Source: Blastococcus saxobsidens
Lineage (GTDB): Bacteria > Actinomycetota > Actinomycetes > Mycobacteriales > Geodermatophilaceae
DNA length: 64,000 nt
Direction: 5' to 3'
Assembly: GCF_010682065.1 (NCBI RefSeq)
Contig: NZ_JAAGWG010000025.1
Coordinates: forward strand, 1 to 64,000
Under the pieces are notes generated by a model. The model had not been told where the DNA came from. It ran no database searches and saw nothing but the letters and a program-made list of their open reading frames with translations. Numbering within the stretch: the first letter of the stretch is position 1; every line of letters begins with the position of its first letter. The position numbers and the translations under genes are program-made. This document shows, in pieces, positions 10,045 through 19,418 of this stretch.

Positions 10045-11097
10045 TCAGCTGGTGCGGGTGACCACGTACTCGCAGAGCGCGGACAGGGCGTCGCGGACGT
10101 CGCCGGCGGGGACCGCCTCGAGCCGGGCCCGCGCCCGGTCGGCGTACTCCCGGAGCACGTCCTCGGCCCGCGCCAGCGACCGCGAGGACCGCAGCAGCGC
10201 CAGGGCCTCGGCGTGGTCGACGTCGTCGGTGACCGGAGCGGCCACCAGCTCGCGCAGCCGGGCCTCCGCCGGGTCGTCGCCGTCGAGGGCGAACAGCACC
10301 GGCAGAGTGGCGATGCCCTCGCGCAGGTCGGTGCCCGGCAGCTTGCCCGACGTGCCGTCGGTGACGATGTCGAGCAGGTCGTCGGAGAGCTGGAAGGCCA
10401 CGCCCACCTCCTCGCCGAAGGCGGTCAGCGCCTCCACGAGGCCGGCGTCCACCCCGGCGAACGACGCACCGAAGCGGGCCGACGTCGCGACCAGCGAGCC
10501 GGTCTTGTCGGCGAGCACCTGCAGGTAGTGCGCGATGGCGTCCTCGCCGGGCTGGGCACCCACCGTCTCCTGGATCTGACCGGTGACCAGCCGCTCGAAG
10601 GTGCGGGCCTGGATGCGCACCGCCTCCGGGCCGAGGTCGGCCAGGATGTCCGACGCCCGGGCGAACAGCAGGTCGCCGGTGAGGATCGCGACGCTGTTGC
10701 TCCACCGGCTGTTGGCGCTCGGGGCGCCGCGGCGCACGGAGGCCTCGTCCATGACGTCGTCGTGGTACAGCGTGGCCAGGTGGGTCAGCTCGCAGACGAC
10801 CGCGCCCTCGACCACCTGCGGCGCGGCCGGATCGCCCAGCTGCGCGGCCAGCAGCGCCAGCATCGGCCGGAACCGCTTGCCCCCGGCGGCCATGAGGTGG
10901 CCGGCCGCCTCCCGGACGAACGGGTGCTCGCTGCCGACCGCCTCGGCCAGGCGCGTCTGGACCCGGACGAGCCCGTCGGCCAGGGCGGACCCGAGCTCGC
11001 CCTCGGGGAGCCAGGGGCCGATGGTCGACGCCGGCGCGGAGATCCGGCGCCAGACCTCGGGGTGAGTGCCGTCGGTTGCGGCACGGGCTCCGGTCAT
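10045..11097 (-). CDS. grcC: Long-chain polyprenyl diphosphate synthase (menaquinone side chain)
   Basis: 350 residues. It has both aspartate-rich motifs of trans-prenyltransferases: YHDDVMDEASVRR around residue 115 (first DDxxD, with the sixth position supplying the longer loop) and LSDDLLDIV near 240. GGKRFRPML near 75 binds isopentenyl diphosphate. The product chain length cannot be read directly; small residues before the first motif favour a long chain, as needed for menaquinone. Its ATG overlaps the nuoN stop in TGATG, so it is the last cistron of the nuo operon. This ties side-chain supply to complex I expression. The M. tuberculosis counterpart is grcC1 (Rv0562). Confidence 0.9.
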   Translation of the reverse strand: MTGARAATDGTHPEVWRRISAPASTIGPWLPEGELGSALADGLVRVQTRLAEAVGSEHPFVREAAGHLMAAGGKRFRPMLALLAAQLGDPAAPQVVEGAVVCELTHLATLYHDDVMDEASVRRGAPSANSRWSNSVAILTGDLLFARASDILADLGPEAVRIQARTFERLVTGQIQETVGAQPGEDAIAHYLQVLADKTGSLVATSARFGASFAGVDAGLVEALTAFGEEVGVAFQLSDDLLDIVTDGTSGKLPGTDLREGIATLPVLFALDGDDPAEARLRELVAAPVTDDVDHAEALALLRSSRSLARAEDVLREYADRARARLEAVPAGDVRDALSALCEYVVTRTS

Positions 11098-12638
11098 CAA
11101 CCGACGAATCTAGCCGCCTGCCCGGCGAGGTCGAGCACCGCCCCGGGGAGGACGCCCAGCGCCACCGTGGCCGTGGCGGTGATCGCCAGGACGACGGTGG
11201 TGGGCACACCCGGCACGCCGACGGTCGGGCCGTCCGCGACCGGCTCGGAGAAGTACATGAGCACGATCACCCGCAGGTAGAAGAACGCCGCCACCGCGCT
11301 GGCCAGCAGGGCCACCACCACCAGCGGCCAGGCACCCTGCTCGATGGCCGCCCGGAAGACCGCGAACTTGCCGGTGAACCCGGCGGTCAGCGGGATGCCG
11401 GCGAGCGCCAGCAGGAACAGGGCCATGACCGCCGCCGTCAACGGGGACCGCGCGGCCAGGCCCGCCCACTGCGACAGGTGCGAGGCCTCCCCGTCGCCGT
11501 CGCGGACCAGGGTGAGGACGGCGAACACACCCACCGTGGTGAGGCCGTAGACCAGCAGGTAGATCATCGTGGCCGCCAGCCCGGAGCCCTCTCCCCCGGC
11601 GCCCAGGCCCAGCACACCGGTGAGCAGGAAGCCGGCGTGGGCCACCGAGGAGTAGGCCAGCATCCGCTTGAGGTCGGTCTGGGTGAGCCCCAGAACCGCG
11701 CCGACGACCATCGACACGATGGCCACGGCGTAGACCAGCGGGCGCCAGGTCCACTCGGCGGTGCCGAAGGCGACGTACAGCAACCGCAGGATGGCGCCGA
11801 AGGCCGCCACCTTCGTGCAGGCGGCCATGAAGGCGGTGACCGGCGTCGGGGCGCCCTGGTAGACGTCGGGCGTCCAGGTGTGGAACGGCGCGACGCTGGC
11901 CTTGAACAGCAGGCCGACGATCAGCAGCCCGAGGCCGAGCACCAGCAGGACGCCGCCGCCGCCGTCGACGCCCGCCTCGCGGATGTCGCTCAGCCGCACG
12001 CTGCCGGTCGCGCCGTAGACCAGGGCGAGCCCGTACAGGAAGAAGGCCGACGCGAAGGCGCCGAGCAGGAAGTACTTGAACGCCGCCTCCTGCGAGAGCA
12101 GCCGGCGGCGCCGGGCCATCCCGCTGATCAGGTAGAGCGGGAGGCTGAGCACCTCCAGGGCGACGAACATGACCAGCAGGTCGTTGGCCGCGACGAACAG
12201 CATCATGCCGCCGATCGCGAAGCCGGCCAGCGGGTAGACCTCGGTCTGCACCCGGGTGTCGACCATCAGCTCGCGGTCGCGCGGGCTGCCGGCCGGGACG
12301 GCCGCGCTGGTCACGAACGCCGAGCGCGCCGGGTCCAGCCCCCGTTCGGCGAACAGCAGGATCGACAGCGCGCCGAGCCCGGCGATCGTCGCCTGGAGGA
12401 ACAGCGCCGCGCCGTCGACGGCGAGGGCCCCGCCGGCGGTGACCTGGTCCTCCTCACCGGCCAGCAGCAGGGTGGCCACCAGCGCTCCCACGGTGCCGAC
12501 GAGCGCCAGCGCCACCTGCACCGGGTGACGGACGTGGCGGGGCACGAACGCCTCGACCAGCACGCCCGCGCAGGCCGCGCCGAGCACGAGTAGCAGCGGC
12601 GCCAGCGCGGCGAAGGAGAGGTCCGGGGCCTCGATCAT
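11097..12638 (-). CDS. nuoN: NADH-quinone oxidoreductase subunit N
   Basis: 513 residues with about 14 membrane helices and the Mrp-antiporter-type core: the lysine in FKASVAPFHTWTPDVYQGAP, and KRMLAYSSVAHAGFLLTG. NuoN is one of three antiporter-like proton channels of the membrane arm of complex I. Translation starts at ATG 12638, overlapping the nuoM stop (ATGA), and ends in the TGATG junction with the prenyl synthase. Confidence 0.96.
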   Translation of the reverse strand: MIEAPDLSFAALAPLLLVLGAACAGVLVEAFVPRHVRHPVQVALALVGTVGALVATLLLAGEEDQVTAGGALAVDGAALFLQATIAGLGALSILLFAERGLDPARSAFVTSAAVPAGSPRDRELMVDTRVQTEVYPLAGFAIGGMMLFVAANDLLVMFVALEVLSLPLYLISGMARRRRLLSQEAAFKYFLLGAFASAFFLYGLALVYGATGSVRLSDIREAGVDGGGGVLLVLGLGLLIVGLLFKASVAPFHTWTPDVYQGAPTPVTAFMAACTKVAAFGAILRLLYVAFGTAEWTWRPLVYAVAIVSMVVGAVLGLTQTDLKRMLAYSSVAHAGFLLTGVLGLGAGGEGSGLAATMIYLLVYGLTTVGVFAVLTLVRDGDGEASHLSQWAGLAARSPLTAAVMALFLLALAGIPLTAGFTGKFAVFRAAIEQGAWPLVVVALLASAVAAFFYLRVIVLMYFSEPVADGPTVGVPGVPTTVVLAITATATVALGVLPGAVLDLAGQAARFVG

Positions 12639-14260
12639 CGGTCGGTCCCTCCGAGGTCGCTGATGGTGGCGCTGACGGCCGGCTCGATCAGGTCCAGCAG
12701 CGGCTGCGGGTACACGCCGAGCCCGATGATCAGCGCGATCAGCGGCGCCACCACCGCCAGCTCGCGCCGGCTCAGGTCGAGCACGCGGAGCGTGCCGGGA
12801 GCCGCGGGGCGGGTCGCGGTCGCCGTCGCGCTCGCGGCCGTCGCGCCGCCGGTCCCGGTCCCGGTGCCGGTCCCGGTGCCGGTGCCGGACAGCGGTTCGG
12901 CCGGGTCCTGCTGCAGCAGGACGCCGCGGGGCGGACCGTGCATGGTGCGCTGGTACATCAGCAGGATGTAGAGCGCGGCCAGGATGATGCCGACGGTGGC
13001 CACGATCGTGAAGACCGGTCGCTCCGGGAACGAGCCGATCAGCACCAGGAACTCGCTGACGAAGCTGTTGGTGCCCGGCAGCGCCAGCGAGGCGAGCCCG
13101 GCGACGAGGAAGGCCCCCGCCAGCAGCGGCGCCTTGGCGGCCACGCCGCCGTAGTCGCCGATCTGCCGGGACCCACCGCGGCCGATCAGCATGCCGACGA
13201 CGATGAACAGCAGGCCGGTCGCCAGCCCGTGGTTGACCATGTAGAGCACCGCGCCGGTGCCGGCCTCGGTGGTGAACGCGAAGATCCCCAGCGCGATGAA
13301 GCCGAAGTGCGAGATCGAGGTGTAGGACACCAGCCGCTTCATGTCGGTCTGGCCCATCGCCAGCAGCGCCGCGTAGAGGATGCCGACCACGGCGAGCACC
13401 AGCACGAACGGCGCGAAGAACCGGGACGCGTCGGGGAACAGCGGCAGGCAGTAGCGCAGGAACCCGAAGGTGCCCACCTTGTCCAGCACGCCGACCAAGA
13501 GCACCGCCCCGCCGATGGGTGCCTCGGCGCCGGAGTCGGGCAGCCAGGTGTGGAAGGGCACCAGCGGCGCCTTGATCGCGAAGGCCACGAAGAAGCCCAG
13601 GAACAGCAGCTTCTGCACCTCGGGGTCGATGTCGAGCTGCCGCAGCGCGTCGAAGGCGAAGGTGCCCTCGCCCAGCTGGCTGGTGCTGACCACGTACAGC
13701 CCGATGACGGCGGCGAGCATGATCAGCCCGCCGACCAGGCTGTAGAGGAAGAACTTGACCGCCGCGTACTGCCGGCGGGGACCGCCGAAGCTGCCGATCA
13801 GGAAGTACATCGGGACGAGCATCGCCTCGAAGAAGACGTAGAAGAGCAGCACGTCGGTGGCGACGAAGACGCCGACCATCATCGCCTCGAGGAGCAGCAG
13901 CCAGGCGAAGAAGACCCGCGTCGGGCGGGGCCCCGCGTCGGCCTCGTGCCAGGACGCGGTGACGACGAGGGGCACCAGCACGCCGATCAGCAGCAGCATC
14001 ACCAGCGCGATGCCGTCGACGCCGAGGGCGAACTCGGCACCGAAGTCGGGGATCCAGGACACCGACGTGGTGAGCTGGAACCGGTCGCCGTCGACGTCGA
14101 ACGCCGCGGTGGCCAGGACCGCCAGCAGCAGGACGACCAGGCTGACGCCCAGCGTCACCTGCTTGGCCAGCAGGCCGCGCTCCCGCGGGAGCGCGGCGAC
14201 CGCCGCGGCACCGATCGCGGGGATCACGATCATCGCCACCAGGTAGAGGGACGCGCTCAC
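12635..14260 (-). CDS. nuoM: NADH-quinone oxidoreductase subunit M
   Basis: 541 residues with about 14 membrane helices. Proton-channel landmarks are VLLFYVFFEAMLVPMYFLIG (conserved Glu) and FAIKAPLVPFHTWLPDSGAEAP (Lys, His). A loop late in the protein (about residues 455-485) is a low-complexity Gly-Thr run encoded by a 6-bp nucleotide repeat and followed by an Ala-Thr stretch, before the last helix. GTG start at 14260, 49 bases after nuoL. Confidence 0.96.
   Translation of the reverse strand: MSASLYLVAMIVIPAIGAAAVAALPRERGLLAKQVTLGVSLVVLLLAVLATAAFDVDGDRFQLTTSVSWIPDFGAEFALGVDGIALVMLLLIGVLVPLVVTASWHEADAGPRPTRVFFAWLLLLEAMMVGVFVATDVLLFYVFFEAMLVPMYFLIGSFGGPRRQYAAVKFFLYSLVGGLIMLAAVIGLYVVSTSQLGEGTFAFDALRQLDIDPEVQKLLFLGFFVAFAIKAPLVPFHTWLPDSGAEAPIGGAVLLVGVLDKVGTFGFLRYCLPLFPDASRFFAPFVLVLAVVGILYAALLAMGQTDMKRLVSYTSISHFGFIALGIFAFTTEAGTGAVLYMVNHGLATGLLFIVVGMLIGRGGSRQIGDYGGVAAKAPLLAGAFLVAGLASLALPGTNSFVSEFLVLIGSFPERPVFTIVATVGIILAALYILLMYQRTMHGPPRGVLLQQDPAEPLSGTGTGTGTGTGTGGATAASATATATRPAAPGTLRVLDLSRRELAVVAPLIALIIGLGVYPQPLLDLIEPAVSATISDLGGTDR
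12851..12886. repeat. 6-bp tandem repeat inside nuoM
   Basis: Six consecutive 6-mers of the form GGTCCC or GGTGCC encode alternating Gly-Thr on the minus strand, in the loop before the final helix of NuoM. Such an array could gain or lose units in frame without breaking the protein. Confidence 0.8.
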
Positions 14261-14309
14261 GATCGGGGCACCACCGTCTCGGGGGTCGGGAGGGGGGTCG
14301 GTCGCCGGT

Positions 14310-16205
14310 TCATCCGGAGGTCACCGCCAGCAGGGCCCCGGCGACCAGGACCGCGCCGCCGAGCATCCCCAGCGCGTAGGAGCGCACGAAGCCGGTCTGC
14401 GTCCGGGCCAGCCGCGACGAGGTGCCACCGAGCCCGGCGGCCAGGCCGTTGACCGCGCCGTCGACACCGCGGTTGTCCAGCCAGACCAGGGCACGGGTGA
14501 GCCACTGCCCGGGGCGCATGAACAGCGACTCGTTGACCGCGTCGGCGTACAGGGCGTTGCGGGCGGCGCGGGTCACCGGGGAGACCCGGGCGGGTGCGGT
14601 GACCGGCACCTCCCGCCGGCCCACGAACAGCCAGGCGGCGAGCACGCCCAGCAGCATCACCACGGTGACCACGAGGCCGATCAGGGCGGGGGCGACCACG
14701 TGCGCGGCCTCGGCCGGCTCGCCGAACACCGGCTCCAGCCACCCCGACAGCGGGAAGACCGACACCAGCAGCGCGCCGGAGAACACCGAGCCCACGGCCA
14801 GCACGACCATCGGCGCGGTCATCACCGACGGCGACTCGTGCGGGTGCACGCCGTCCTCCCACCGGGCCCGGCCGAAGAACGTCATGAGCATCAGCCGGGT
14901 CATGTAGAAGGCCGTGAGGCCGGCACCGAGCACGGCGACGCCGCCGAGGACCCAGCCCCAGACGTCGTCGCGGTCCAGCGCCGCCTCGATGATCGCGTCC
15001 TTGGTGAAGTAGCCGGACAGGAACGGGAACCCGATCAGCGCCAGGTAGCCCAGCCCGAAGGTCCCGAAGGTGACCGGCAGCTTCCGCCAGAGCGCGCCGA
15101 ACCGGCGCATGTCCACGCCGTCGTTCATGGCGTGCATGACCGAGCCGGCGCCGAGGAACAGCCCGGCCTTGAAGAACCCGTGGGCCAGCAGGTGGGCCAG
15201 CCCGGCCACGTAGCCGGCCGGGCCGAGGCCGACGGCCAGGAACATGTAGCCGATCTGGCTGACCGTCGAGTAGGCCAGCACCTTCTTGATGTCGTCGTAC
15301 GCGCAGCCGGCGATCGCGCCGATCAGCAGGGTCAGCGCGCCGATGGCCAGCACGACGGCACGGGCGGTGGGCGTGAGGTCGTAGATGGGGGCCGACCGGG
15401 CGATCAGGTAGACGCCGGCGGTGACCATCGTCGCGGCGTGGATCAGGGCCGAGACCGGGGTCGGGCCCTCCATGGCGTCGGGCAGCCACGCCTGCAGCGG
15501 GAACTGACCGGACTTGCCGCACGCGCCGAGCAGCAGGAGCAGGCCGATCGCGGTGATCGTGCCCCCCGCCAGGGTGCCCACCGAGCCGAAGACGCCGGCG
15601 TAGGACGTCGTCCCGAGCTGGGCGAACATCACGAAGATCGCGATCGCCAGACCGACGTCGCCGACCCGGTTCATGATGAACGCCTTCTTGGCGGCGGTGG
15701 CCGCCGCCGGCCGGGTGTACCAGAACGCGATCAGCAGGTAGGACGCCAGGCCCACCCCCTCCCAGCCCACGTACAGCGCCACGAAGCTGTTGCCGAGGAC
15801 CAGCAGCAGCATCGCGGCGACGAAGAGGTTGAGGTAGGCGAAGAACCGGCGGCGCGCGGGGTCGTGCGCCATGTAGCCGATCGAGTAGACGTGGATGAGC
15901 GAGCCCACGCCGGTGATCAGCAGCGCGAAGATCGCCGACAGCGGGTCGTAGAGCAGCCCCGCGGTGACGTCGAGCTGCCCGCTGGAGATGAACGTGAACA
16001 GCTCGACGTCGGCCGACCGCTCCTCCAGGCCGGCGAGCTGCACCGTGCAGGCCACCGCCAGGACGAAGGCGGCCACGACCGTCGCCGTCCCCAGCAGGTG
16101 ACCCCAGCGGTCGGTGCGGCGCCCGCCCAGCAGCAGGACCGCGGCGCCGGCGAGCGGCAGCGCGATCAGCAGCCAGGAGGCGGCGAGCAACCCTTCAGCA
16201 GGCAC
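14310..16205 (-). CDS. nuoL: NADH-quinone oxidoreductase subunit L
   Basis: 631 residues, a usual size. It has about 16 membrane helices, the antiporter-like core (YVGWEGVGLASYLLIAFW with the conserved Glu; GKSGQFPLQAWLPDAMEGPTPVSALIHAATMV with Lys and His), and the C-terminal lateral helix region after residue 480. NuoL is the distal proton-pumping subunit. GTG start at 16205, 16 bases after the nuoK stop. Confidence 0.96.
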   Translation of the reverse strand: MPAEGLLAASWLLIALPLAGAAVLLLGGRRTDRWGHLLGTATVVAAFVLAVACTVQLAGLEERSADVELFTFISSGQLDVTAGLLYDPLSAIFALLITGVGSLIHVYSIGYMAHDPARRRFFAYLNLFVAAMLLLVLGNSFVALYVGWEGVGLASYLLIAFWYTRPAAATAAKKAFIMNRVGDVGLAIAIFVMFAQLGTTSYAGVFGSVGTLAGGTITAIGLLLLLGACGKSGQFPLQAWLPDAMEGPTPVSALIHAATMVTAGVYLIARSAPIYDLTPTARAVVLAIGALTLLIGAIAGCAYDDIKKVLAYSTVSQIGYMFLAVGLGPAGYVAGLAHLLAHGFFKAGLFLGAGSVMHAMNDGVDMRRFGALWRKLPVTFGTFGLGYLALIGFPFLSGYFTKDAIIEAALDRDDVWGWVLGGVAVLGAGLTAFYMTRLMLMTFFGRARWEDGVHPHESPSVMTAPMVVLAVGSVFSGALLVSVFPLSGWLEPVFGEPAEAAHVVAPALIGLVVTVVMLLGVLAAWLFVGRREVPVTAPARVSPVTRAARNALYADAVNESLFMRPGQWLTRALVWLDNRGVDGAVNGLAAGLGGTSSRLARTQTGFVRSYALGMLGGAVLVAGALLAVTSG

Positions 16206-16221
16206 TGCAACCCCGTCCCGG

Positions 16222-16521
16222 TCAGTACTTCAGCAAGTTGGCGTCGTCGACCGAGGCGGACCGGCGGGTCCGGTAGATCGACATGATGATGGCGAGCCCG
16301 ACCACGACCTCGGCGGCGGCGACGACCATCACGAACAGCGCCATGATCTGGCCGTCCACGGTGCCGGTGGTCCGCGCGAAGGTGATCAGCGTGAGGTTCA
16401 CCGCGTTGAGCATCAGCTCGACGCACATGAAGACGACGATGGCGTTGCGCCGGACCAGGACGCCGACGGCGCCGATGGTGAACAGGATCGCGGCGAGCAC
16501 GAGGTAGTAGGCCGGGGTCAT
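16222..16521 (-). CDS. nuoK: NADH-quinone oxidoreductase subunit K
   Basis: 99 residues with three membrane helices. The two conserved buried glutamates of NuoK are in [14 protein letters not shown] and [16 protein letters not shown] 16521 overlaps the nuoJ stop (ATGA). The protein belongs to the proton path linking the quinone site to the antiporter-like subunits. Confidence 0.95.
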   Translation of the reverse strand: MTPAYYLVLAAILFTIGAVGVLVRRNAIVVFMCVELMLNAVNLTLITFARTTGTVDGQIMALFVMVVAAAEVVVGLAIIMSIYRTRRSASVDDANLLKY

Positions 16522-17348
16522 CGCCGGTCACCCGCCGGCCCGTCGAGGGGGGCCGGATCCATCGTCCCCAGCGCGGCGTCGGGTGAGCCGAGCTGCTCGC
16601 GACCGGTGGGGCGGGGCATCTGCTCCACCTGCTGGGCCTCGACCCCGGTGGCCACGGTCTCGGCCGACGGCCGGCCGTCCGGCAGCAGCGCGGGGGCGGC
16701 CACCGAGTTGGCGCGGGCGTAGACGCCCGGGCCGGGGAGGGTCTGGGGGCGGTCGTCGGTCAGGAACCTGGCCCGGGACAGTTGCTTCTGCCCGCGCCGG
16801 CTCCCCGGATGGCGTTCGATCTGGGTGTAGACCAGCGCACCCACCGCGGCCACGATCAGGAGCGCACCGGTGGCCTCGAAGGCCAGCACGTAGCGCGTGT
16901 AGAGCAGCTCGGCGATCGCGGTGACGTTCCCGTCGCCCCCGGCGTCCCCGAGGCCGATCACCGCCAGGCCCTCGGTCGCACGGGCGACGCCGGCACCGAC
17001 CAGCGCGGCGAAGCCGACACCCAGGACGGCCGCGGCGACCCGCTGGCCGCGCAGCGTCTCCACGACGGAGTCCGAGGAGTCACGTCCGACCAGCATGAGC
17101 ACGAAGAGGAACAGGATCATGATGGCGCCGGTGTAGACGATGATCTGCGCCGCGCCGAGGAACGGCGCGGACTGGATGACGTAGAAGACACCCAGCGACA
17201 GCATGGTGGTGACCAGCCAGAGCGCCGAGTGCACGGCGTTGCGGCTGAACACCATGCCCAGCGCGCCGGCCAGCGCGACCGGGCCGAGGATCCAGAAGGC
17301 GACGGCCTCTCCGGTGCCGATGACGACCTCCGCGGCGTCCGGGGTCAC
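16518..17348 (-). CDS. nuoJ: NADH-quinone oxidoreductase subunit J, with long C-terminal tail
   Basis: 276 residues. The first 175 or so form the five-helix NuoJ core, including [21 protein letters not shown] with the characteristic pi-bulge region. About 100 hydrophilic residues follow the last helix (from about residue 178, [15 protein letters not shown] onward). E. coli NuoJ is 184 residues; long tails are common in actinobacteria. GTG 17348 overlaps the nuoI stop; a longer upstream frame overlaps nuoI antisense-like coding and is not used. Confidence 0.94.
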   Translation of the reverse strand: MTPDAAEVVIGTGEAVAFWILGPVALAGALGMVFSRNAVHSALWLVTTMLSLGVFYVIQSAPFLGAAQIIVYTGAIMILFLFVLMLVGRDSSDSVVETLRGQRVAAAVLGVGFAALVGAGVARATEGLAVIGLGDAGGDGNVTAIAELLYTRYVLAFEATGALLIVAAVGALVYTQIERHPGSRRGQKQLSRARFLTDDRPQTLPGPGVYARANSVAAPALLPDGRPSAETVATGVEAQQVEQMPRPTGREQLGSPDAALGTMDPAPLDGPAGDRR

Positions 17349-17959
17349 CGTCGCACCTCCGGCGCGCGCAGGTAGTAGTCCTTCTCGTCCTCGCCCAGGC
17401 GCATGGCGTGCGGAGGCGCCTCCATGCCGGGCAGCAGCGGGGCCATGAGCTGTTCCTTGGTGTAGATCAGGTCCTGGCGGTTGTCGTCGGCCAGCTCGAA
17501 GTCGTTGCTCATGGTCAGCGAGCGGGTCGGGCAGGCCTCGATGCACAGCCCGCAGAAGATGCAGCGCAGGTAGTTGATCTGGTAGACCGCGCCGTACCGC
17601 TCACCGGGTGAGAAGCGGGCGTCCTCGGTGTTGTCCCCGCCCTCGACGTAGATGGCGTCGGCCGGGCAGGCCCAGGCGCACAGCTCGCAGCCGACGCACT
17701 TCTCCAGCCCGTCCGGGTGCCGGTTCAGGACGTGCCGCCCGTGGTAGCGCGGCTTGGTCACCTTGGGCTCGAACGGGTACTGCTCGGTGGTCACCGTGCG
17801 GAAGATCTGCGCGAAGGTGACCCCGAAGCCCTGGGTGGGCGCGGGCATGATCGCGTCCCGCACCGCGGGCCGTGCCGGGCGCGTGCCGGGCGAGCGCTCG
17901 ACCTCGCCGGCCGTGCGCCGCACCAGGTCCTGCTCGCCGGGTCCGGTGGGCTCAGGCAT
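17345..17959 (-). CDS. nuoI: NADH-quinone oxidoreductase subunit I (two 4Fe-4S clusters)
   Basis: 204 residues. Two ferredoxin-type motifs, [12 protein letters not shown] and [12 protein letters not shown], bind clusters N6a and N6b, which pass electrons from NuoG toward NuoB. The preceding [16 protein letters not shown] block is family-typical. The first 35 residues are a non-conserved extension; a later ATG ([12 protein letters not shown]) could be the true start. The chosen ATG overlaps the nuoH end by eight bases. Confidence 0.94.
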   Translation of the reverse strand: MPEPTGPGEQDLVRRTAGEVERSPGTRPARPAVRDAIMPAPTQGFGVTFAQIFRTVTTEQYPFEPKVTKPRYHGRHVLNRHPDGLEKCVGCELCAWACPADAIYVEGGDNTEDARFSPGERYGAVYQINYLRCIFCGLCIEACPTRSLTMSNDFELADDNRQDLIYTKEQLMAPLLPGMEAPPHAMRLGEDEKDYYLRAPEVRR

Positions 17960-19418
17960 CGCCGTCCTCCTCGATCGTCGCCGTGCCGCGGCGGCCGGTG
18001 CTCACGACCGCCGTCCCGGTGTCCGTGCTCTCCCGGCGGATCCGCGGCGAGGGCGGCACCGTGAGGTCCATCGGCGGAATGGGGTATCCGCCCTCGGCCC
18101 GGCTCGGGCCGCCGGTCGGCCGACGGCGGGCACCGGCCGGGGGCAGCACGTCGGGCTCCGGGTCGCTGGCGTGCACCGCCCCGGCCGAGGCCTCCTCGGC
18201 CATCAGCCGGGTGTCCCGGTTCGCCGAGCGACTGGCGAGCAGCAGGCCGCCGAGGACCAGCACGGCCGCCGGGAGCCCGACGTAGATCGCGACCTCGCCG
18301 GTGGAGAGGTCGGCCTCGCGGGAGACGGTGCGCATGGTGGCCACCACGAGGATCCAGACCAGGGCGGTCGGGACCAGCACCTTCCACCCGAAGCGCATGA
18401 ACTGGTCGTAGCGCAGCCGGGGCAGGGTGCCGCGCAGCCAGATGAAGACGAACAGCGCGGCGACGACCTTGAGGAAGAACCACAGCAGCGGCCACCAGCC
18501 GCTGTTCGCGCCGTCCCAGATCGAGATCGGCCACGGCGCGCGCCACCCACCGAGGAACAGCGTCGCGGCCAGCGCCGAGACGGTGACCATGTTGATGTAC
18601 TCGGCGAGGAAGAACAGCGCGAACTTCAGCGACGAGTACTCGGTGTGGAAGCCGCCGACCAGCTCGCTCTCGGCCTCGGGCAGGTCGAACGGCGCCCGGT
18701 TCGTCTCGCCGACGACGGCGATCACGTAGATGACGAAGGAGACCGGCAGCAGCACGGCGAACCAGCTGGGGCCGGTGAACTCCAGGCCGAAGAAGTCCAG
18801 CCGGTTGCCGTCGGCCTGGGCGGCGACGATCTCGGAGGTGGACATCGAGCCGGCGTAGAGGAACACCGCGACGATCGACAGACCCATCGCGATCTCGTAG
18901 CTGATCATCTGGGCGGCGCTGCGCATGCTGCCCAGCAGCGGGTACGTCGAGCCCGAGGCCCAGCCGCCCAGCACGATCCCGTAGATGCCCATGGCGGAGC
19001 AGGCCAGGATCACCAGGACGCCGATGGGGGCGTCGGTCAGCTGCAGCGGGGTGCGTTCGCCGAAGATGCTCACCGTCGGGCCCATGGGGATGACGGAGAA
19101 GGCCAGGAACGCGGGGACCGTGGCCAGGACCGGGGCCAGGAAGTACACCGGCTTGTCGGCCAGCGCCGGCATGATGTCTTCCTTGAACGCCAGCTTCAGC
19201 CCGTCGGCGAGGCTCTGCAGGTAGCCGCGCGGGCCGACCCGGTTGGGGCCGGTCCGCTGCTGCATGCGGGCGACGACCTTGCGCTCGAACACGATGGCGA
19301 ACAGCGTCATGAGCACGAGGACGACGAAGACGCCGACGACCTTGATGAGGACGATCCACCAGACGTCGTTGCCGAAGTCCTCCAGCGTCGGCTGGTCGGA
19401 CGCTGCCCACAGGTTCAT
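17952..19418 (-). CDS. nuoH: NADH-quinone oxidoreductase subunit H, with long C-terminal tail
   Basis: 488 residues. The eight-helix core (about 1-400) keeps the quinone-chamber loops: [59 protein letters not shown] and [14 protein letters not shown]. The last 85 residues are hydrophilic, Pro/Arg-rich and not part of the core; E. coli NuoH is about 325 residues. ATG 19418 overlaps the nuoG stop (ATGA). NuoH carries the quinone entry site at the joint between the peripheral and membrane arms. Confidence 0.95.
   Translation of the reverse strand: MNLWAASDQPTLEDFGNDVWWIVLIKVVGVFVVLVLMTLFAIVFERKVVARMQQRTGPNRVGPRGYLQSLADGLKLAFKEDIMPALADKPVYFLAPVLATVPAFLAFSVIPMGPTVSIFGERTPLQLTDAPIGVLVILACSAMGIYGIVLGGWASGSTYPLLGSMRSAAQMISYEIAMGLSIVAVFLYAGSMSTSEIVAAQADGNRLDFFGLEFTGPSWFAVLLPVSFVIYVIAVVGETNRAPFDLPEAESELVGGFHTEYSSLKFALFFLAEYINMVTVSALAATLFLGGWRAPWPISIWDGANSGWWPLLWFFLKVVAALFVFIWLRGTLPRLRYDQFMRFGWKVLVPTALVWILVVATMRTVSREADLSTGEVAIYVGLPAAVLVLGGLLLASRSANRDTRLMAEEASAGAVHASDPEPDVLPPAGARRRPTGGPSRAEGGYPIPPMDLTVPPSPRIRRESTDTGTAVVSTGRRGTATIEEDGDA

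Noticed and set aside
9988-11280. 430-codon plus-strand frame opposite the prenyl synthase and nuoN
   Set aside because: No ribosome site or family resemblance; the opposite strand has clear motif-bearing genes.
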